64,000 bases of DNA from Immundisolibacterales bacterium. GTDB lineage: Bacteria; Pseudomonadota; Gammaproteobacteria; HK1. The notes beneath the pieces were generated by a model. It was not told the DNA's origin. It saw nothing but the letters and a program-made list of their open reading frames with translations, and did not search any database. Positions 46,416 to 54,616 of this stretch are shown one piece after another (positions within the stretch are counted from its first letter, which is position 1; the number at the start of each line of letters is the position of its first letter). The stretch lies in NCBI GenBank assembly GCA_026712715.1, contig JAPOPW010000007.1, positions 62,001-126,000 on the forward strand. The letters are read 5' to 3'. The translations under genes and the position numbers were made by a program.

Positions 46416-48957
46416 CCGAGACCGCGCTGACGCGAGGAAGGAAATGCAACCCGAGGCAAAGGGCTCGGACCGCGCTCCGGGGGTGGGCGAGACGGCTCCG
46501 ACATCGGGGACGCACGGTGCCAGGGCGGTACCGGCGGCGCCGGGCCGCCTGGCCGCCTGGATCGGGTCCCGGCGCCCGGAAGCCGGAGAGGCGTTCGATC
46601 TCCTCGATGCTCGCGACCTCGCGAGTCTCCTTCGCGCCGCCGCGGCGGTTCGCGACGAGGCGCGCCCCGAGGTGACCACGTTCTCGCCGAAGGTGTTCAT
46701 CCCTCTCACCGAGCTTTGCCGCGACGTGTGCCACTACTGCACGTTCGCGAAGGCTCCGCGCCGCCTCCGCTCGGCCTTCCTCTCGCCCGACGAAGTGCTC
46801 GCCATCGCCGAGGCCGGCGAACGGGCTGGCTGCCGCGAGGCGCTCTTCACCCTCGGCGACAAGCCCGAGCTCCGTTACCGGGCGGCGCGCGAGGAGCTCG
46901 CGCGCCTCGGGTACGCGACCACCATCGACTATCTCGTCGCCATGTGCCGGCTCGTCCTCGAGAAGACCCGGCTCCTCCCGCACGTGAACCCGGGGGTGCT
47001 CTCCAGCGAGGACGTCCAGCGGCTGCGCACGGTGTCGGTGTCGGCCGGGATCATGCTCGAGAGCGCGTCGGCGAGGCTCTGCGAGCGGGGCGGGGTCCAC
47101 CACGGGTCTCCGGACAAGAGGCCCGAGGTCCGGCTCGCGACCCTGCGCCGGGCGGGCGAGGCGCGGGTGCCGTTCACCACCGGAATCCTCATCGGCATCG
47201 GAGAGACCCGGCGCGAACGAATCGAGTCGCTCCTCGCAATACGGGAGATCCAGGACCGCTACGGCCACATCCAGGAGATCATCGTCCAGAACTTCCGGGC
47301 GAAGCCGGGCACCAAGATGGCCGGCGCGCCGGAGCCGAGCCTCGAGGACCTGCTCTGGACGGTCGCGGCCGCGCGCCTCGTCTTCGGTCCGGAGATGAGC
47401 GTGCAGGCACCCCCCAACCTCTCGCCGGGCGCCGAGCCCATGCGACGGCTGGTGGAGGCGGGCATCGACGACTGGGGCGGGGTGTCCCCCGTCACCATCG
47501 ACCACGTGAATCCGGAGGCGCCGTGGCCGGAGCTCGCCGCGCTCCGGGCCGCGACCGCGGCCGCCGGAAAGCGCCTCGTGCCGCGACTTGCGATCTACCC
47601 GCGCTACGTGCTCGAACCCGATACCTGGCTCGACCCCGGCCTCCGGGCGCGCTGCGCGCGCGCCATCGACACCGAGGGGCACGGGCGCGAGGACCGCTGG
47701 GTGGCGGGCGCCTCGCCCTTCGCACCGCCGGCCGGGCGCGCCGTTCCCGGCGCGGAGCGGGACCTCGCCCGGCGCGGCGTGGTCGACATCGCGGCGCGCG
47801 CCGCGGCCGGGGAGCGGCTCGGCGAGGACGATATCGTGCGCCTGTTCCGGGCCCGGGGCGGCGACTTCGACGAAGTGTGCGACGCGGCCGACCGGCTGCG
47901 CCGCGAGATGTGCGGCGACCCCGTGAGCTACGTCGTCACCCGCAACATCAACTACACCAACGTCTGCTACTTCCGCTGCCAGTTCTGCGCGTTCTCCAAG
48001 GGCAAGGCGAGCGAGAACCTGCGGGGGAAGCCCTACGACCTCGACCTCGGCGAGATCACCCGGCGGGTGCGCGAGGCGTGGGAGCGCGGGGCGACCGAGG
48101 TCTGCATGCAGGGCGGCATCCACCCCGGCTACACCGGCCACACCTATCTCGCGCTCTGCCGGGCGGTGAAGGAGGCGGTGCCGGACATTCACGTCCACGC
48201 GTTCTCGCCGCTCGAGATCAGCCAGGGCGCGGCGACGGCAGGGCTTGGCGTTCGCGACTTCCTCGGCGCGCTCCGCGACGCGGGGCTCGGGACGCTTCCC
48301 GGAACGGCGGCGGAGATCCTCGACGACGAGGTGCGCGAGGTTCTCTGCCCGGACAAGATCCGCACCCGCGAGTGGCTCGACGTGGTGGGGACGGCGCACG
48401 AAATCGGGCTTCGCTCCACCGCCACCATCATGTTCGGGCATGTCGACGGCTACCGGTCGTGGGCGCGGCACCTCCTCGCCGTCCGCGACCTCCAGGCTCG
48501 CACGGGCGGAATCACCGAGATGGTCCCCCTCCCCTTCGTCCACATGGAGGCGCCCATCTTCCGCAAGGGCTTCGCGCGCGAAGGCCCGACCTTCCGCGAG
48601 GCGGTGCTGATGCACGCGGTATGCCGGCTCGTGCTCCACCCCCACATCTCCAACATCCAGGTGTCCTGGACGAAGATGGGTCTCGAGGGCGCGAAGCGGT
48701 GCCTCGAGGCGGGAGCCAACGACCTCGGCGGGACGCTCATGAACGAAAGCATCTCCCGGGCGGCGGGCGCCGCGCACGGCCAGGAGATGCCCCCGGCATC
48801 GATGGAGGAGGCGATCCGATCGCTCGGCCGCACCCCGCGCCAGCGGACCACCCTCTACGGCGACGCGGCACACGAGCGCCGGCTCGCCTCCCTCGACGCG
48901 GCTCCGCTCGCGGACGTGGTTCAGACTCCCGCCTCAAAATTCGCCCGCGTCAGTTGA
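46393..48957 (+). CDS. fbiC: Bifunctional Fo synthase CofG-CofH
   Basis: An 854-residue fusion of two radical-SAM enzymes that make the deazaflavin Fo from tyrosine and a pyrimidine. The CofG cluster is CRDVCHYC (C109, C113, C116), and the CofH cluster is CYFRCQFC (C525, C529, C532). Other marks are TFSPKVFIPLTELC, the KPGTKM-containing stretch, and in CofH the AWERGATEVCMQGGIHPGYT motif. Length matches actinobacterial FbiC. The first 60 residues are low in conservation; an ATG further in (46444) is possible. The protein ends KFARVS, and a near-copy of that end occurs 115 bp downstream. Confidence 0.95.
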   Translation: MGNAKIDSRDRADARKEMQPEAKGSDRAPGVGETAPTSGTHGARAVPAAPGRLAAWIGSRRPEAGEAFDLLDARDLASLLRAAAAVRDEARPEVTTFSPKVFIPLTELCRDVCHYCTFAKAPRRLRSAFLSPDEVLAIAEAGERAGCREALFTLGDKPELRYRAAREELARLGYATTIDYLVAMCRLVLEKTRLLPHVNPGVLSSEDVQRLRTVSVSAGIMLESASARLCERGGVHHGSPDKRPEVRLATLRRAGEARVPFTTGILIGIGETRRERIESLLAIREIQDRYGHIQEIIVQNFRAKPGTKMAGAPEPSLEDLLWTVAAARLVFGPEMSVQAPPNLSPGAEPMRRLVEAGIDDWGGVSPVTIDHVNPEAPWPELAALRAATAAAGKRLVPRLAIYPRYVLEPDTWLDPGLRARCARAIDTEGHGREDRWVAGASPFAPPAGRAVPGAERDLARRGVVDIAARAAAGERLGEDDIVRLFRARGGDFDEVCDAADRLRREMCGDPVSYVVTRNINYTNVCYFRCQFCAFSKGKASENLRGKPYDLDLGEITRRVREAWERGATEVCMQGGIHPGYTGHTYLALCRAVKEAVPDIHVHAFSPLEISQGAATAGLGVRDFLGALRDAGLGTLPGTAAEILDDEVREVLCPDKIRTREWLDVVGTAHEIGLRSTATIMFGHVDGYRSWARHLLAVRDLQARTGGITEMVPLPFVHMEAPIFRKGFAREGPTFREAVLMHAVCRLVLHPHISNIQVSWTKMGLEGAKRCLEAGANDLGGTLMNESISRAAGAAHGQEMPPASMEEAIRSLGRTPRQRTTLYGDAAHERRLASLDAAPLADVVQTPASKFARVS

Positions 48958-49076
48958 GCGCAGGTCCGCTGCTCCCGAGGAACGCGGGCGAACCGAATCG
49001 TGCCTGGGCAACAACGCCGGGTGGTTTCCACCAGCGCTGAAGAGGGCCGCCAAGTTCGCCCGCGTCGGTTGAGCGC
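48940..49076. repeat. 22-bp direct repeat at the fbiC 3' end
   Basis: TTCGCCCGCGTC-A-GTTGAGCGC occurs at 48940-48961 and, with G for A, at 49055-49076 (21 of 22 identical). The first copy includes the fbiC stop codon (KFARVS, stop) and the second reads AKFARVG, stop, in its own frame. A reverse-strand partial copy (CGCGGGCGAA) lies between at about 48983. The second repeat ends 27 bases before the PIN gene. Confidence 0.7.
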
Positions 49077-49103
49077 CGCCGCAGCCAGCTCCGACCGTGT
49101 CCG

Positions 49104-49502
49104 TCAGGAAACGAGCTTGAAATGGTGTCCGCGGGCAGCGCCCCGGTCGAAGGTGTAGGTCCGGTCACAACCCCGCGCGCGGTTGCGGTGTCCAATCAGG
49201 CAATCCGCGAAAACCGTCCCGCCCGCTTCGAACTCGCGCAGGGCCATCCACGCGGTCTCTCGATCCTCGACCAGGAACTCGGCCGTTCTGAGTAGCTGGC
49301 GGACTACCGAAGCGACCACCGAACGGTCGTATCGATAGGCGGTGGTCAGGACCCACACCAGCTCCACCAGCACCGGAATCCCGACGTACCCGGGAGACTG
49401 GACGGTGCACCGGCTCTCGATGAGACGTTCCGCCGCGTGCGACTGTTCGGGGTCGTCCTGGACGATGTAGCGCACGAGGACGTTGGTATCCAGTCCGATC
49501 AT
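49104..49502 (-). CDS. PIN-domain toxin
   Basis: A 132-residue PIN protein. It begins [20 protein letters not shown], with acidic residues D5, E44-region ([10 protein letters not shown]), D99-region ([10 protein letters not shown]) and D118 (TFDRGAA). That is the VapC-type set of four, and the [15 protein letters not shown] end is normal. It is downstream of, and overlaps by four bases, the AbrB-type antitoxin. It lies 147 bases after fbiC on the opposite strand. RNA cleavage is expected for the family. Confidence 0.85.
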   Translation of the reverse strand: MIGLDTNVLVRYIVQDDPEQSHAAERLIESRCTVQSPGYVGIPVLVELVWVLTTAYRYDRSVVASVVRQLLRTAEFLVEDRETAWMALREFEAGGTVFADCLIGHRNRARGCDRTYTFDRGAARGHHFKLVS

Positions 49503-49738
49503 CGCTTGCGAACGGCGGCCCGCGCGATGGCTGCGTCCATCTCTTCGAGGCCGACCGGAACCTCGGGCTTGGGCACCATGCCCTTGAGCCGGGTGACCGA
49601 GACGTTGACGGGGGTGACCCGTACACAGCCGTCATCTTCGAGAACGAAGTCCATCTTGTCGCCCGCCTTGAGGTGGAGCCGGTCTCGAATGGGCTTCGGA
49701 ACGGTCACCTGACCCTTGCTCGTGATCGTTGCCTGCAT
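49499..49738 (-). CDS. AbrB/MazE-type antitoxin
   Basis: A 79-residue protein with a swapped-hairpin AbrB domain: [20 protein letters not shown] and [20 protein letters not shown], followed by a flexible toxin-binding tail. ATG of the PIN gene overlaps its stop (ATGA at 49499-49502 on the minus strand). A small inverted repeat 17 to 34 bases upstream may be its operator. The pair is a complete type II toxin-antitoxin module. Confidence 0.87.
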   Translation of the reverse strand: MQATITSKGQVTVPKPIRDRLHLKAGDKMDFVLEDDGCVRVTPVNVSVTRLKGMVPKPEVPVGLEEMDAAIARAAVRKR

Positions 49739-49754
49739 TACCGAGACCTTGAAT

Positions 49755-49772
49755 CCTTACTCAGCGGTAAGG
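49755..49772. promoter_or_regulatory. Inverted repeat upstream of the AbrB-type antitoxin
   Basis: CCTTAC (49755-49760) and GTAAGG (49767-49772) form a 6-bp inverted repeat with a 6-bp centre. It is just upstream of the antitoxin start on the minus strand and 96 bp before the ACC deaminase gene on the plus strand. Autoregulation by AbrB-type antitoxins uses such sites. Confidence 0.4.
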
Positions 49773-49867
49773 CATTCTGGAGCCTGCCGGATCCGGACAC
49801 AACCCTTGGAGATCCCCGTGCCGAGGGCCGGTGCAGGCGCGGGCCGCCCGGGAAACGGAGGACGACG

Positions 49868-50881
49868 ATGCTCGAGAAGTTCGAACGCTACCCGCTCATG
49901 TTCGGCCCGACGCCGATCGAGCGGCTGGGCCGGCTCACCGAAGCGCTCGGCGGGGAGGTCGAGGTCTTCGCCAAGCGCGACGACTGCAACTCCGGGCTCG
50001 CCTTCGGCGGCAACAAGATCCGCAAGCTCGAGTACATCGTCCCGGACGCCATCGCCTCGAACGCGGACACCCTCGTCACCATCGGCGGGGTCCAGTCGAA
50101 CCACACCCGGCAGGTCGCGGCGGTCGCGGCCAAGCTCGGCATGAAGTGCCGCCTCGTCCAGGAGAGCTGGGTGCCGTTCGAGGACGCGGTCTACGACCGG
50201 GTCGGAAACATCCTCATGAGCCGGGTGATGGGGGCGGAGATCGAGTTCGTGGACGAGGGCTTCGACATCGGCATCCGTGAGAGCTGGGAGCGGGCCCTCG
50301 AGGGCGTCAAGGCGAAGGGCGGGAAGCCCTACCCGATACCGGCCGGCGCCTCGGTGCACCGCCTGGGCGGCCTCGGCTACGTCGGCTTCGCGGAGGAAGT
50401 GCGCGCGCAGGAGGTGGAGGCCGGGATCCGGTTCGACTACATCATCGTCTGCACCGTGACGGGCTCGACGCACGCGGGAATGGTGGTCGGATTCGCCAAG
50501 GACGGGCGCGCCCGCAACGTCATCGGCATCGACGCCTCCGCGACCCCGGCGCAGACCCGCGCCCAGGTCCTCGACATCGCCGGGAACACGGCCGACCTCG
50601 TCGAGCTCGGGCGCGACATCACCGCGGACGACGTCGTCCTCATCGAAGACTACGCCTACCCCGCCTACGGCATTCCATCCCCCGAGACGAACGACGCCAT
50701 CCGCCTCTGCGCCCGCACCGAGGGAATGATGACGGACCCCGTCTACGAGGGTAAGTCGATGCAGGGCCTCATCGATCTCGTCCGCAAGGGCTTCTTCCCC
50801 GCCGGCTCGAAGGTCCTCTACGCCCACCTCGGGGGCGTCCCCGCGATCAACGCCTACAGCTACGTCTACCGCAACGGCTGA
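49868..50881 (+). CDS. acdS: 1-aminocyclopropane-1-carboxylate deaminase
   Basis: A 337-residue PLP enzyme that breaks ACC into 2-oxobutyrate and ammonia. The PLP lysine is K50 in [12 protein letters not shown], and the catalytic serine region is [13 protein letters not shown]. It keeps Y293-E294 in DPVYEGKSM and L321 in YAHLGGVP. These match, with a one-residue offset, the Glu295/Leu322 pair used to tell true ACC deaminases from D-cysteine desulfhydrases. Length is as in Pseudomonas AcdS (338). It lies between a toxin-antitoxin pair and helicase wreckage, so it may belong to an acquired segment. ACC is a plant ethylene precursor, and the enzyme lowers it in root-associated bacteria. Confidence 0.92.
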   Translation: MLEKFERYPLMFGPTPIERLGRLTEALGGEVEVFAKRDDCNSGLAFGGNKIRKLEYIVPDAIASNADTLVTIGGVQSNHTRQVAAVAAKLGMKCRLVQESWVPFEDAVYDRVGNILMSRVMGAEIEFVDEGFDIGIRESWERALEGVKAKGGKPYPIPAGASVHRLGGLGYVGFAEEVRAQEVEAGIRFDYIIVCTVTGSTHAGMVVGFAKDGRARNVIGIDASATPAQTRAQVLDIAGNTADLVELGRDITADDVVLIEDYAYPAYGIPSPETNDAIRLCARTEGMMTDPVYEGKSMQGLIDLVRKGFFPAGSKVLYAHLGGVPAINAYSYVYRNG

Positions 50882-50940
50882 CCGCGCCCGCTTCCGCCCA
50901 GGTTCGCACACCTCGTCCTCCCGCGTCCGTTTCCCCTCCC

Positions 50941-51443
50941 CTTTGCCTCATGCACTTGTCGCCCACCGGTCGGTCACGCTTCGCCCGCCTCCTCGCGCGA
51001 CGTTCCGACACCCTCGTCATGCTGTCCGCGACGCCCCATTGAGAATGTCGGCGATCCGTCCACATTCATGAACGTCCGCGACATCGAACCGGAGAAGAAG
51101 ATCACCGAGGAGGCGATCGCAACCGGAGAAGATCCCACCCATCTCGACGAGCGCCTCACCCGGAGCTCGAGCGAAGGAGAAGACCTGCTGGCGCTCCTTC
51201 TCGGCACGGGGGGCGAAGCGGCAACCGCGACGAACGTGCCGGACGACCCTCCACCACCGCCGCGATCCCCTTTCTTGCGAGCGATCCGCCCGGCCCGAGG
51301 CGCACAAGACGCGCCGCAAGGAGCGCGAGAGCCGTGACATCGAGACCGTGTTCAACGAGTACCGGGACTGGATCCAGGACAGCATGTCGACGGAGCGGGA
51401 GCCCTGGCTCAAGGTCATCTGCGCGATGGTGGGGGCGGCCTGA
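50941..51443 (+). pseudogene. Remnant of a SNF2-type helicase gene
   Basis: Three fragments of one helicase lie in three frames. Frame one: RFARLLARRSDTLVMLSATP up to a stop at 51042, the motif III neighbourhood (LSAT). Frame two: from 51068, NVRDIEPEKKITEEAIATGE and DPTHLDERLTRSS. Frame three: AHKTRRKERESRDIETVFNE then DWIQDSMSTEREPWLKV, ending at TGA 51443; this is the C-terminal end of SNF2-like helicases found in defence islands. At least two frameshifts or deletions are needed to join them. The front of the gene is gone. No intact partner methylase or nuclease is nearby. Confidence 0.6.
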
Positions 51444-51475
51444 GATGACCCTGATATACATTGTGGATATAGACC

Positions 51476-51490
51476 AAACCTGCTAGGTTT
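51476..51490. promoter_or_regulatory. Inverted repeat upstream of the VapB-like antitoxin
   Basis: AAACCT and AGGTTT (51476-51481, 51485-51490) flank a 3-nt centre, 31 bases before the antitoxin start, with a good ribosome site AGGAG at 51509. Two GATATA hexamers lie just upstream. Likely the operator or promoter of the vapBC-type pair. Confidence 0.4.
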
Positions 51491-51520
51491 CTTCCCCCCG
51501 TCGGCTTCAGGAGCGACACG

Positions 51521-51820
51521 ATGTCCCGACCGATAAAGAAGACGAACGTGGACAAACCACCTGCACGTGACTCCCGCAAGTTCGCGCGCGTATTCATGAA
51601 CGGGCGGTCGCAGGCGGTGAGGCTGCCCAAGGAGTTCCGATTCGACACGGACCGCGTGCTCGTTCGGCGTGAGGGCCGGCACGTGGTGTTGAGCCCCATG
51701 TTCAAGGACTGGGACGACTACTTCAGGAACTCCACCCCGTTGCCGGATGATTTCGAGGCCGCGACGCCGGAGATGCGCAAGGGCGAACTGCCCCTCGAAG
51801 ACAGGGAGCCATTCGATTGA
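51521..51820 (+). CDS. VapB/VagC-type antitoxin
   Basis: A 99-residue antitoxin. After a basic N-terminal 22 residues comes the AbrB-like fold of the VapB group: ARVFMNGRSQAVRLPKEFRF and DRVLVRREGRHVVLSPMF. The tail (PLPDDFEAATPEMRKGELPL) is acidic and fits toxin wrapping. The stop overlaps a TTG, and the toxin's ATG is at 51826. It is preceded by AGGAG at the right spacing. Confidence 0.88.
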   Translation: MSRPIKKTNVDKPPARDSRKFARVFMNGRSQAVRLPKEFRFDTDRVLVRREGRHVVLSPMFKDWDDYFRNSTPLPDDFEAATPEMRKGELPLEDREPFD

Positions 51821-51825
51821 GAGCC

Positions 51826-52215
51826 ATGCTCGACACGAATACCTGCATCTACGCGATGAAGCGGGTCGCAGGGTTCAAGGAGAGGCTTCCGCTCCATGCC
51901 TGCGGAGTCTCGATCATCGTGTTGGGTGAGCTGGAGTGGGGCGCCCGGATTTCGAATCGCAAAGGCGCGAGCTTCGTTTCCGTGAGGGAATTCATCTCTG
52001 CCGTCCAGGTCGTCGATCTCGACGCGGATGTCGCACGCGAATACGGCCAGATCCGTGCTCATCTGCGTTCGATCGGTCAGCCCATCGGCCCCAACGACCT
52101 CTGGATCGCCGCCCACGCGCTGGCCCGCGACGTTCCGCTCGTCACGCACAACCTCTCCGAGTTCCGGCGCGTGCCGGGCCTGTCCGTCGAAACCTGGATG
52201 ACGGGAAGGGACTGA
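51826..52215 (+). CDS. PIN-domain toxin VapC
   Basis: A 129-residue VapC. The start MLDTNTCIYAMKRVAGFKER is the classical VapC opening (D3). ELEWGA, the GPNDLWIAAHALA acidic pair and VTHNLSEFRRVPGL complete the PIN active site. An in-frame TTG nine bases earlier, overlapping the antitoxin stop, is an alternative. In enteric VapC the target is initiator tRNA; here the target is unknown. The pair is intact inside a region of decayed helicase genes. Confidence 0.9.
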   Translation: MLDTNTCIYAMKRVAGFKERLPLHACGVSIIVLGELEWGARISNRKGASFVSVREFISAVQVVDLDADVAREYGQIRAHLRSIGQPIGPNDLWIAAHALARDVPLVTHNLSEFRRVPGLSVETWMTGRD

Positions 52216-52258
52216 GGACATGGCCGACACCACGGCGACGTTCGCCGGCATCCACACC

Positions 52259-52306
52259 ATGAACCCGTCCATCGTCGCGACCGAAGTCACCGACGCGCTA
52301 CGCGAC
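52259..52306 (+). pseudogene. Short duplicate of a helicase 5' end
   Basis: MNPSIVATEVTDALRD at 52259-52306 is a close copy (about 40 of 48 bases) of the start of the helicase remnant at 53526, which reads VIPSVVASEVSDALRD. The likeness ends after 16 codons, and what follows to about 52519 has no family resemblance. It looks like the stub of a second helicase gene or a local duplication. Confidence 0.5.
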
Positions 52307-52471
52307 GACTCGGCCGAGCGAGTCGACCATTCCCGGTACGCCACTCTCGAGGACTACGTTCCCGCTCGGCACGATGCATCCACTCTTGCCGCCGTTTGCG
52401 ACCGACCGTCATCTGACTGCCGATGGCCATCGCCCTGCGTGATGTTGAGCGGGCCCCCATCGTCGTTCCAG

Positions 52472-53008
52472 CTACAGCCCGGCCAATGCCGCAAGCCTGG
52501 TCTGGTCGGCGGGACCTAGTCGGCGCCGGTGGTGACGAAGCTCGAGGACAGCGTTGAATGCGGCCAGGACCTCGTCGTCCGCATCAGCCAGGTTCTCGCT
52601 GAGGTGTCTCGTGAACCAGACCGCCACGTCCGACCAGCGCCACAGTCGATAGCGGCTGCGGGGGTCAGTAATCGGGGCGGGAAACCCGCCAGGTCCGCGA
52701 GCACCCGTGATCAAGAGTCGCACGCCTTCTCGGGTACGACCGATGCGAGTCGCAATGTCGGCCATGGAAACAAGACCGGCATCGGCGATCCGCACGACCT
52801 CGACGCCTTCAATGCGCTCAAGGTCGGCTACCGCCGACAGAATCGCCCGGTCGAGGCTGGCTGCCTCACGATCGAAATCGACGTACTGGATGCCATCGAC
52901 CCGGCCGATTGCGGCATCGCCGCAGCCCGCCTCGAACAGCGCGTCGATCAGCGAATCGTCCTGCAGGTCGGGTCCATCGACAATCAGGGTGAAGTGATGA
53001 ATCGTCAT
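52472..53008 (-). CDS. Helix-turn-helix DNA-binding protein of unknown role
   Basis: A 178-residue protein. It opens MTIHHFTLIVDGPDLQDDSL, then DALFEAGCGDAAIGRVDGIQ and YVDFDREAASLDRAILSAVA. The section SMADIATRIGRTREGVRLLI (about 82-101) has the shape of a helix-turn-helix, and RSRYRLWRWSDVAVWF follows. I recognise the family as a small DNA-binding protein often encoded after a short HicA-like gene. That gene (53009-53321) is directly upstream, with the stop TAG touching this ATG, but is broken. The pair may be a toxin-antitoxin-like unit with only the second part intact. Confidence 0.75.
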   Translation of the reverse strand: MTIHHFTLIVDGPDLQDDSLIDALFEAGCGDAAIGRVDGIQYVDFDREAASLDRAILSAVADLERIEGVEVVRIADAGLVSMADIATRIGRTREGVRLLITGARGPGGFPAPITDPRSRYRLWRWSDVAVWFTRHLSENLADADDEVLAAFNAVLELRHHRRRLGPADQTRLAALAGL

Positions 53009-53321
53009 CTACGAACCCTCTTCTGTTGCCGGACCCCACTCGTGCGGGCAACGCGCAATGAAGCGGCGCACTTGCCGGGCGTGATTGCCTGCATCGCGGG
53101 GCGTGGACCAGATTGACATCCAGTGCGAAATTTTCACCGATTAACGATTGCGGACGCGGATCGGCGAAATTTTCGCACTAACACCCTGCGCGGCTGAACT
53201 CACCGCACCGGATGACGCCCCAGCGATGCCCGGACCGCGTGGCAGCCACCGTCCAGCCCGCCTCCTCGGCATCGCGCAACGCAGCCTCGACTTCCTTCTT
53301 CGGATGCCTTGCCCTGGACAC
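53009..53321 (-). pseudogene. Small HicA-like gene split by a 58-bp insertion
   Basis: On the minus strand the first part reads SRARHPKKEVEAALRDAEEA and GWTVAATRSGHRWGVIRCGE, ending at a TAG formed at the edge of the palindromic insert (53122-53179). After the insert the frame continues as MSIWSTPRDAGNHARQVRRF and IARCPHEWGPATEEGS, then TAG, which abuts the next gene. Removal of the insert would rejoin both parts into a protein of about 84 residues, a known size for this family. The listed start is GTG 53321, without a clear ribosome site. The gene is almost certainly inactive. Confidence 0.65.
53122..53179. mobile_element. 58-bp palindromic mini-element
   Basis: The ends AGTGCGAAATTTTCACCGAT (53122-53141) and ATCGGCGAAATTTTCGCACT (53160-53179) are inverted repeats matching at 18 of 20 positions, with 18 bp between. 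It interrupts a small gene. The inner part, GAA-x-x-TTCACCGATT, resembles the terminal sequence of the larger CTAG-bordered elements (GAAGATTCACCGATTT), so they may share a mobilising enzyme. No clear target duplication is visible. Confidence 0.65.
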
Positions 53322-53525
53322 GTTGACACGATACAACGATCGGCACGACACGGTCCAGCTCTTGCGCCAACCATATGGCGTGTAGCGAGGGGTGGAGCCA
53401 TGGACAGTCGGCCCCATGCACGAGAGACTCGGTTCCCGCGACCACCGCCGTGCCCCGCCGCCAGTCCGACCGACCGCCTTCCACACGCGCCACTTTGATT
53501 ACGCACTGACTGGATACTCCCTCCC

Positions 53526-54010
53526 GTGATCCCTTCCGTCGTCGCATCCGAAGTCTCCGACGCGCTGCGCGACTTTCTCATCACCGCCTTCGAACCTTCG
53601 ACTCCGGCACTTGCGGGCGTCCTGAAGGACGACTTCCTCGCGGATTCGACGAACCTCGTCAAGGGTCCGTATCTCTCTTTCCCTCCCGTTCCGCCGGGCG
53701 CCCGAAGGCGGCGAGCCGTTCCCGGAGTTGCCCCTCGGATTCACCCCGTACCGCCATCAGCGGATTGCCTTCTCGCGGCTCGCGGCGGGTGCCGGGCGAT
53801 CGACGGTAATCGCCACCGGCACGGGCTCGGGCAAGACGGAGTGCTTCCTCTTTCCGATCCTCGACAATTGCCGTGAGCAGGCAGGAGCCCCAGGCGAAAG
53901 ACGCGAGGGAATCAAGTCGATCCTCATCTACCCGATGAACGCCCTCGTGACGGACCAGGCGCGGCGAATCGCCGAGACCATCCACAACCCGCCGTCGCTG
54001 CGGGGCCGGG
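53526..54010 (+). pseudogene. N-terminal remnant of a DEAH-type helicase
   Basis: From GTG 53526: VIPSVVASEVSDALRDFLIT, then NLVKGPYLSFPPVPP, where a single-base shift near 53690 is needed to continue as GGEPFPELPLGFTPYRHQRI. The shifted frame holds the Walker A motif ATGTGSGKTECFLFPILDN and motif Ia-like ILIYPMNALVTDQARR. These fit the large DEAD/DEAH helicases with a DUF1998 end that occur in defence islands. The text stops at about 54010, where a different helicase's C-terminus begins. Confidence 0.7.
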
Positions 54011-54470
54011 TGAGCCGTTGCTCAGGCACTTCGGCTCCCGGGAGGAGCAGAACGACTACCTGAGCCGCTACCTTCTGGACCTTCAGGACTGCGGCGAGTC
54101 GCTTCGCGCCGTCTGTGTGGTCGCACGAACTGCCGGAGAGCACAAGGCAGTGGAGCAGGCTCTTCGTGCACAGGGAGTCGAAACCACCGTCATCGAACGG
54201 AACGCGATCGACGACGGCAAGGACGACGCCGCAAGACTCGCCACCATGCACCGTGTCAAGGGCCTCGAGTTCGAGCGGGTAGTGATGGCAAGCGTCAACG
54301 ACGGTCTGGTGCCGCTCTCGGCTGCCATGGACACTCGAAGCGATGACGCGGCTCGCGAGTCGGCGGAGACCGAGGAACGGGCGCTCGTGTACGTCGCCGC
54401 GACGCGAGCCAGGAGGGAGCTGCCGGTGCTCAGCTACGGAATGCCGAGCCCGCTGTTGAGCCGCGACTGA
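54009..54470 (+). pseudogene. C-terminal remnant of a UvrD/Rep-type helicase
   Basis: An open frame in a different register from the preceding helicase fragment: GEPLLRHFGSREEQNDYLSR, AVCVVARTAGEHKAVEQALR, then ARLATMHRVKGLEFERVVMA (motif V) and EERALVYVAATRARRELPVL (motif VI), ending at TGA 54470. These are the UvrD C-terminal motifs. No ATP-binding N-terminus is present, so it cannot be a working helicase. The junction at about 54005 looks like a deletion that fused two unrelated helicase genes. Confidence 0.7.
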
Positions 54471-54616
54471 TCCGCGAATCGGGTCGGGACACGGCAGCGT
54501 GCAACCCGCCAGGCCGAGAGCCTCTGCCCCTCCCCGCGTTTCCCGCGCTGCTCGACCCGCTGCTCGTCGGCACCCGACGTCGGGTAGGCTTCGCCTCTCG
54601 AACCAAGGAGCAAACG

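Noticed and set aside
52307..52519. Continuation of the helicase-like stub as a real 99-residue protein.
   Set aside because: Similarity stops after 16 codons; the remaining translation lacks any conserved pattern and overlaps the convergent 178-residue gene.
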